Shown here one piece after another: positions 12,524-13,309 of a stretch of 13,309 bases of DNA. The notes under the pieces were generated by a model. The model saw only the letters and a program-made list of their open reading frames with translations, was not told the DNA's origin and did no database searches. Positions within the stretch are counted from its first letter, which is position 1. Every line of letters starts with the position of its first letter. The DNA lies in NCBI GenBank assembly GCA_030040295.1, contig JASHTZ010000026.1:1-13309 (forward strand), written 5' to 3'. Both the position numbers and the translations under genes were made by a program. The DNA is from Terriglobia bacterium (GTDB lineage: Bacteria > Acidobacteriota > Terriglobia > UBA7540).

Positions 12524-13309
12524 GGAGGGCTCCTCTCACTTCCCGGTCTGATGCCATCGCCCCAACTTGCCGCTGGGCACGGGCCAGTAATTGCGTGCCA
12601 GAGTGCCTTCTGATTTTTGATTTAGTGTACAAACCCGCTGCCGGCTCCCATTGCGTATACGCGAATTGAGCCGCAAAAGTTTCGTGAATATTTGCGCTGC
12701 GAGTGCGACAAACCGCGGGGTCAGCGCCGACGAATTGCTCACTTCTTCCGGTGCTCGCTTGACATCGGCGATCAAGCGGAGAACCCCGGACCACTGCCTT
12801 ATCCATTCTTAACCTTGCAAGCAACCCATTTTAACGCTTTCTTGCATGGTAGGAACAGGATTTTCTTGTCGCTGAAACTTGTCCCGGCACTTAGGATTGC
12901 GAATCAGTTTTCCGGAACCTCAAATCACAGAGTTGCATTATATTTTGCGCTTGAACCAGCGTTTCTTCCGAATCTGCCCATGCTATTAGACGCCCCCAAT
13001 GAACCAGAGTTATCCAAAAGGAAATGGGTTGTATGCCCTCACAGTGAAGTTTTTCGCCGACCTGGGTGACAATTGGGACCCCCGTCCCCTGCCGAGCTAT
13101 CCCGGAAAGTAGGCAGATTGTTACCGGCAGTCGGATTTGGAGCCCCTCAAGGACGGTCCCCAAAGGGCGGTCAAAGGTCTGCCGGGAGGGAGGCCACCTT
13201 TGCGACGGGGTGTGCATCCAACAGGTCGCCCGGATTAAGGTGGACTCCTGTGGTGGATACCGGGTGCCTCTTGGTTCTGTTCCATCATGCGAGGTTTGGT
13301 ATATGTCGT
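12524..13309. other. Upstream region without a supportable gene
   Basis: This 786-bp stretch precedes the export operon. Short frames exist on both strands (for example 12692-13069 plus, 12891-13217 minus, and a 37-codon frame at 12999-13112), but none has a convincing ribosome site, recognisable motif or neighbour-like codon use. Visible signals are modest: an imperfect inverted repeat CTGGGCACG/CGTGCCAG (12574-12601) within the adaptor leader, a perfect 10-bp palindrome GCGTATACGC (12652-12661), and AAAGGT/ACCTTT arms at 13173-13178 and 13196-13201. I could not assign a promoter for the operon with confidence. The last roughly 200 bases change composition and may belong to a gene or RNA continuing past the right edge. 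Confidence 0.5.

Noticed and set aside
12575..12605. Sigma54-like TGGCACG on the minus strand upstream of the adaptor
   Set aside because: The -24 half matches, but the required GC at the -12 position with correct spacing is missing.
12692..13069. 125-codon plus-strand frame in the right-hand non-coding region
   Set aside because: No ribosome site, no recognisable motif and uneven composition; reported only as part of the unexplained region.

Overview
The window is GC-rich bacterial DNA with dense coding and short operons. The mix of genes resembles soil Acidobacteriota (Terriglobia-like): a UPB1-like nitrilase, mtnA, a lipid-type GT28/PHP/PAP2 cluster and a MacB-type exporter with paired permeases. 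Palindromic and heptad intergenic repeats fit that too. The assignment is inferred from recalled gene content and style; no rRNA or other phylogenetic marker is present. I saw no tRNA, rRNA, CRISPR array, integrase or transposase.

Layout. (1) 1-857, minus: a carbon-nitrogen hydrolase (beta-ureidopropionase-like) cut by the left edge just before its C-terminus, with a good sigma70-type promoter at 932-960. (2) 858-1210: a non-coding stretch with a perfect TATAAT followed at once by a long imperfect hairpin. (3) 1211-1663, plus: an AT-richer conserved-hypothetical-like protein. (4) 1802-3163, plus: a PLP-dependent group II amino-acid decarboxylase family protein. (5) 3230-3311: a nested palindromic repeat. 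(6) 3401-4456, plus: mtnA (methionine salvage), whose 3' end overlaps the convergent gene by 24 bp. (7) 4433-5617, minus: an MGDG-synthase/MurG-type glycosyltransferase. It is divergent, across an AT-rich 89-bp promoter region, from (8) a PHP-domain phosphoesterase (5707-6609) that is translationally coupled by ATGA to (9) a PAP2 lipid phosphatase (6606-7142). (10) 7143-7542: non-coding, with an intrinsic terminator and a roughly 80-nt hairpin repeat. (11) 7543-12523, minus: a four-gene MacA/MacB-like operon, in transcription order adaptor, ATPase, permease 1, permease 2, with a heptad repeat tract between ATPase and permease 1. (12) 12524-13309: upstream region with no gene that I can support.

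How the genes fit together. The adaptor, ATPase and two distinct FtsX/MacB-fold permeases should form one inner-membrane export machine, presumably using an outer-membrane TolC-type channel encoded elsewhere. The glycosyltransferase, PHP protein (with a C-terminal membrane segment) and PAP2 phosphatase share a promoter region and look like one membrane-lipid or polyprenyl-carrier module. The nitrilase, decarboxylase and mtnA are metabolic genes with no obvious shared pathway. The most unusual material is intergenic: four separate structured or repetitive elements (1011-1065, 3230-3311, 7359-7438, 10133-10174) of four different designs.
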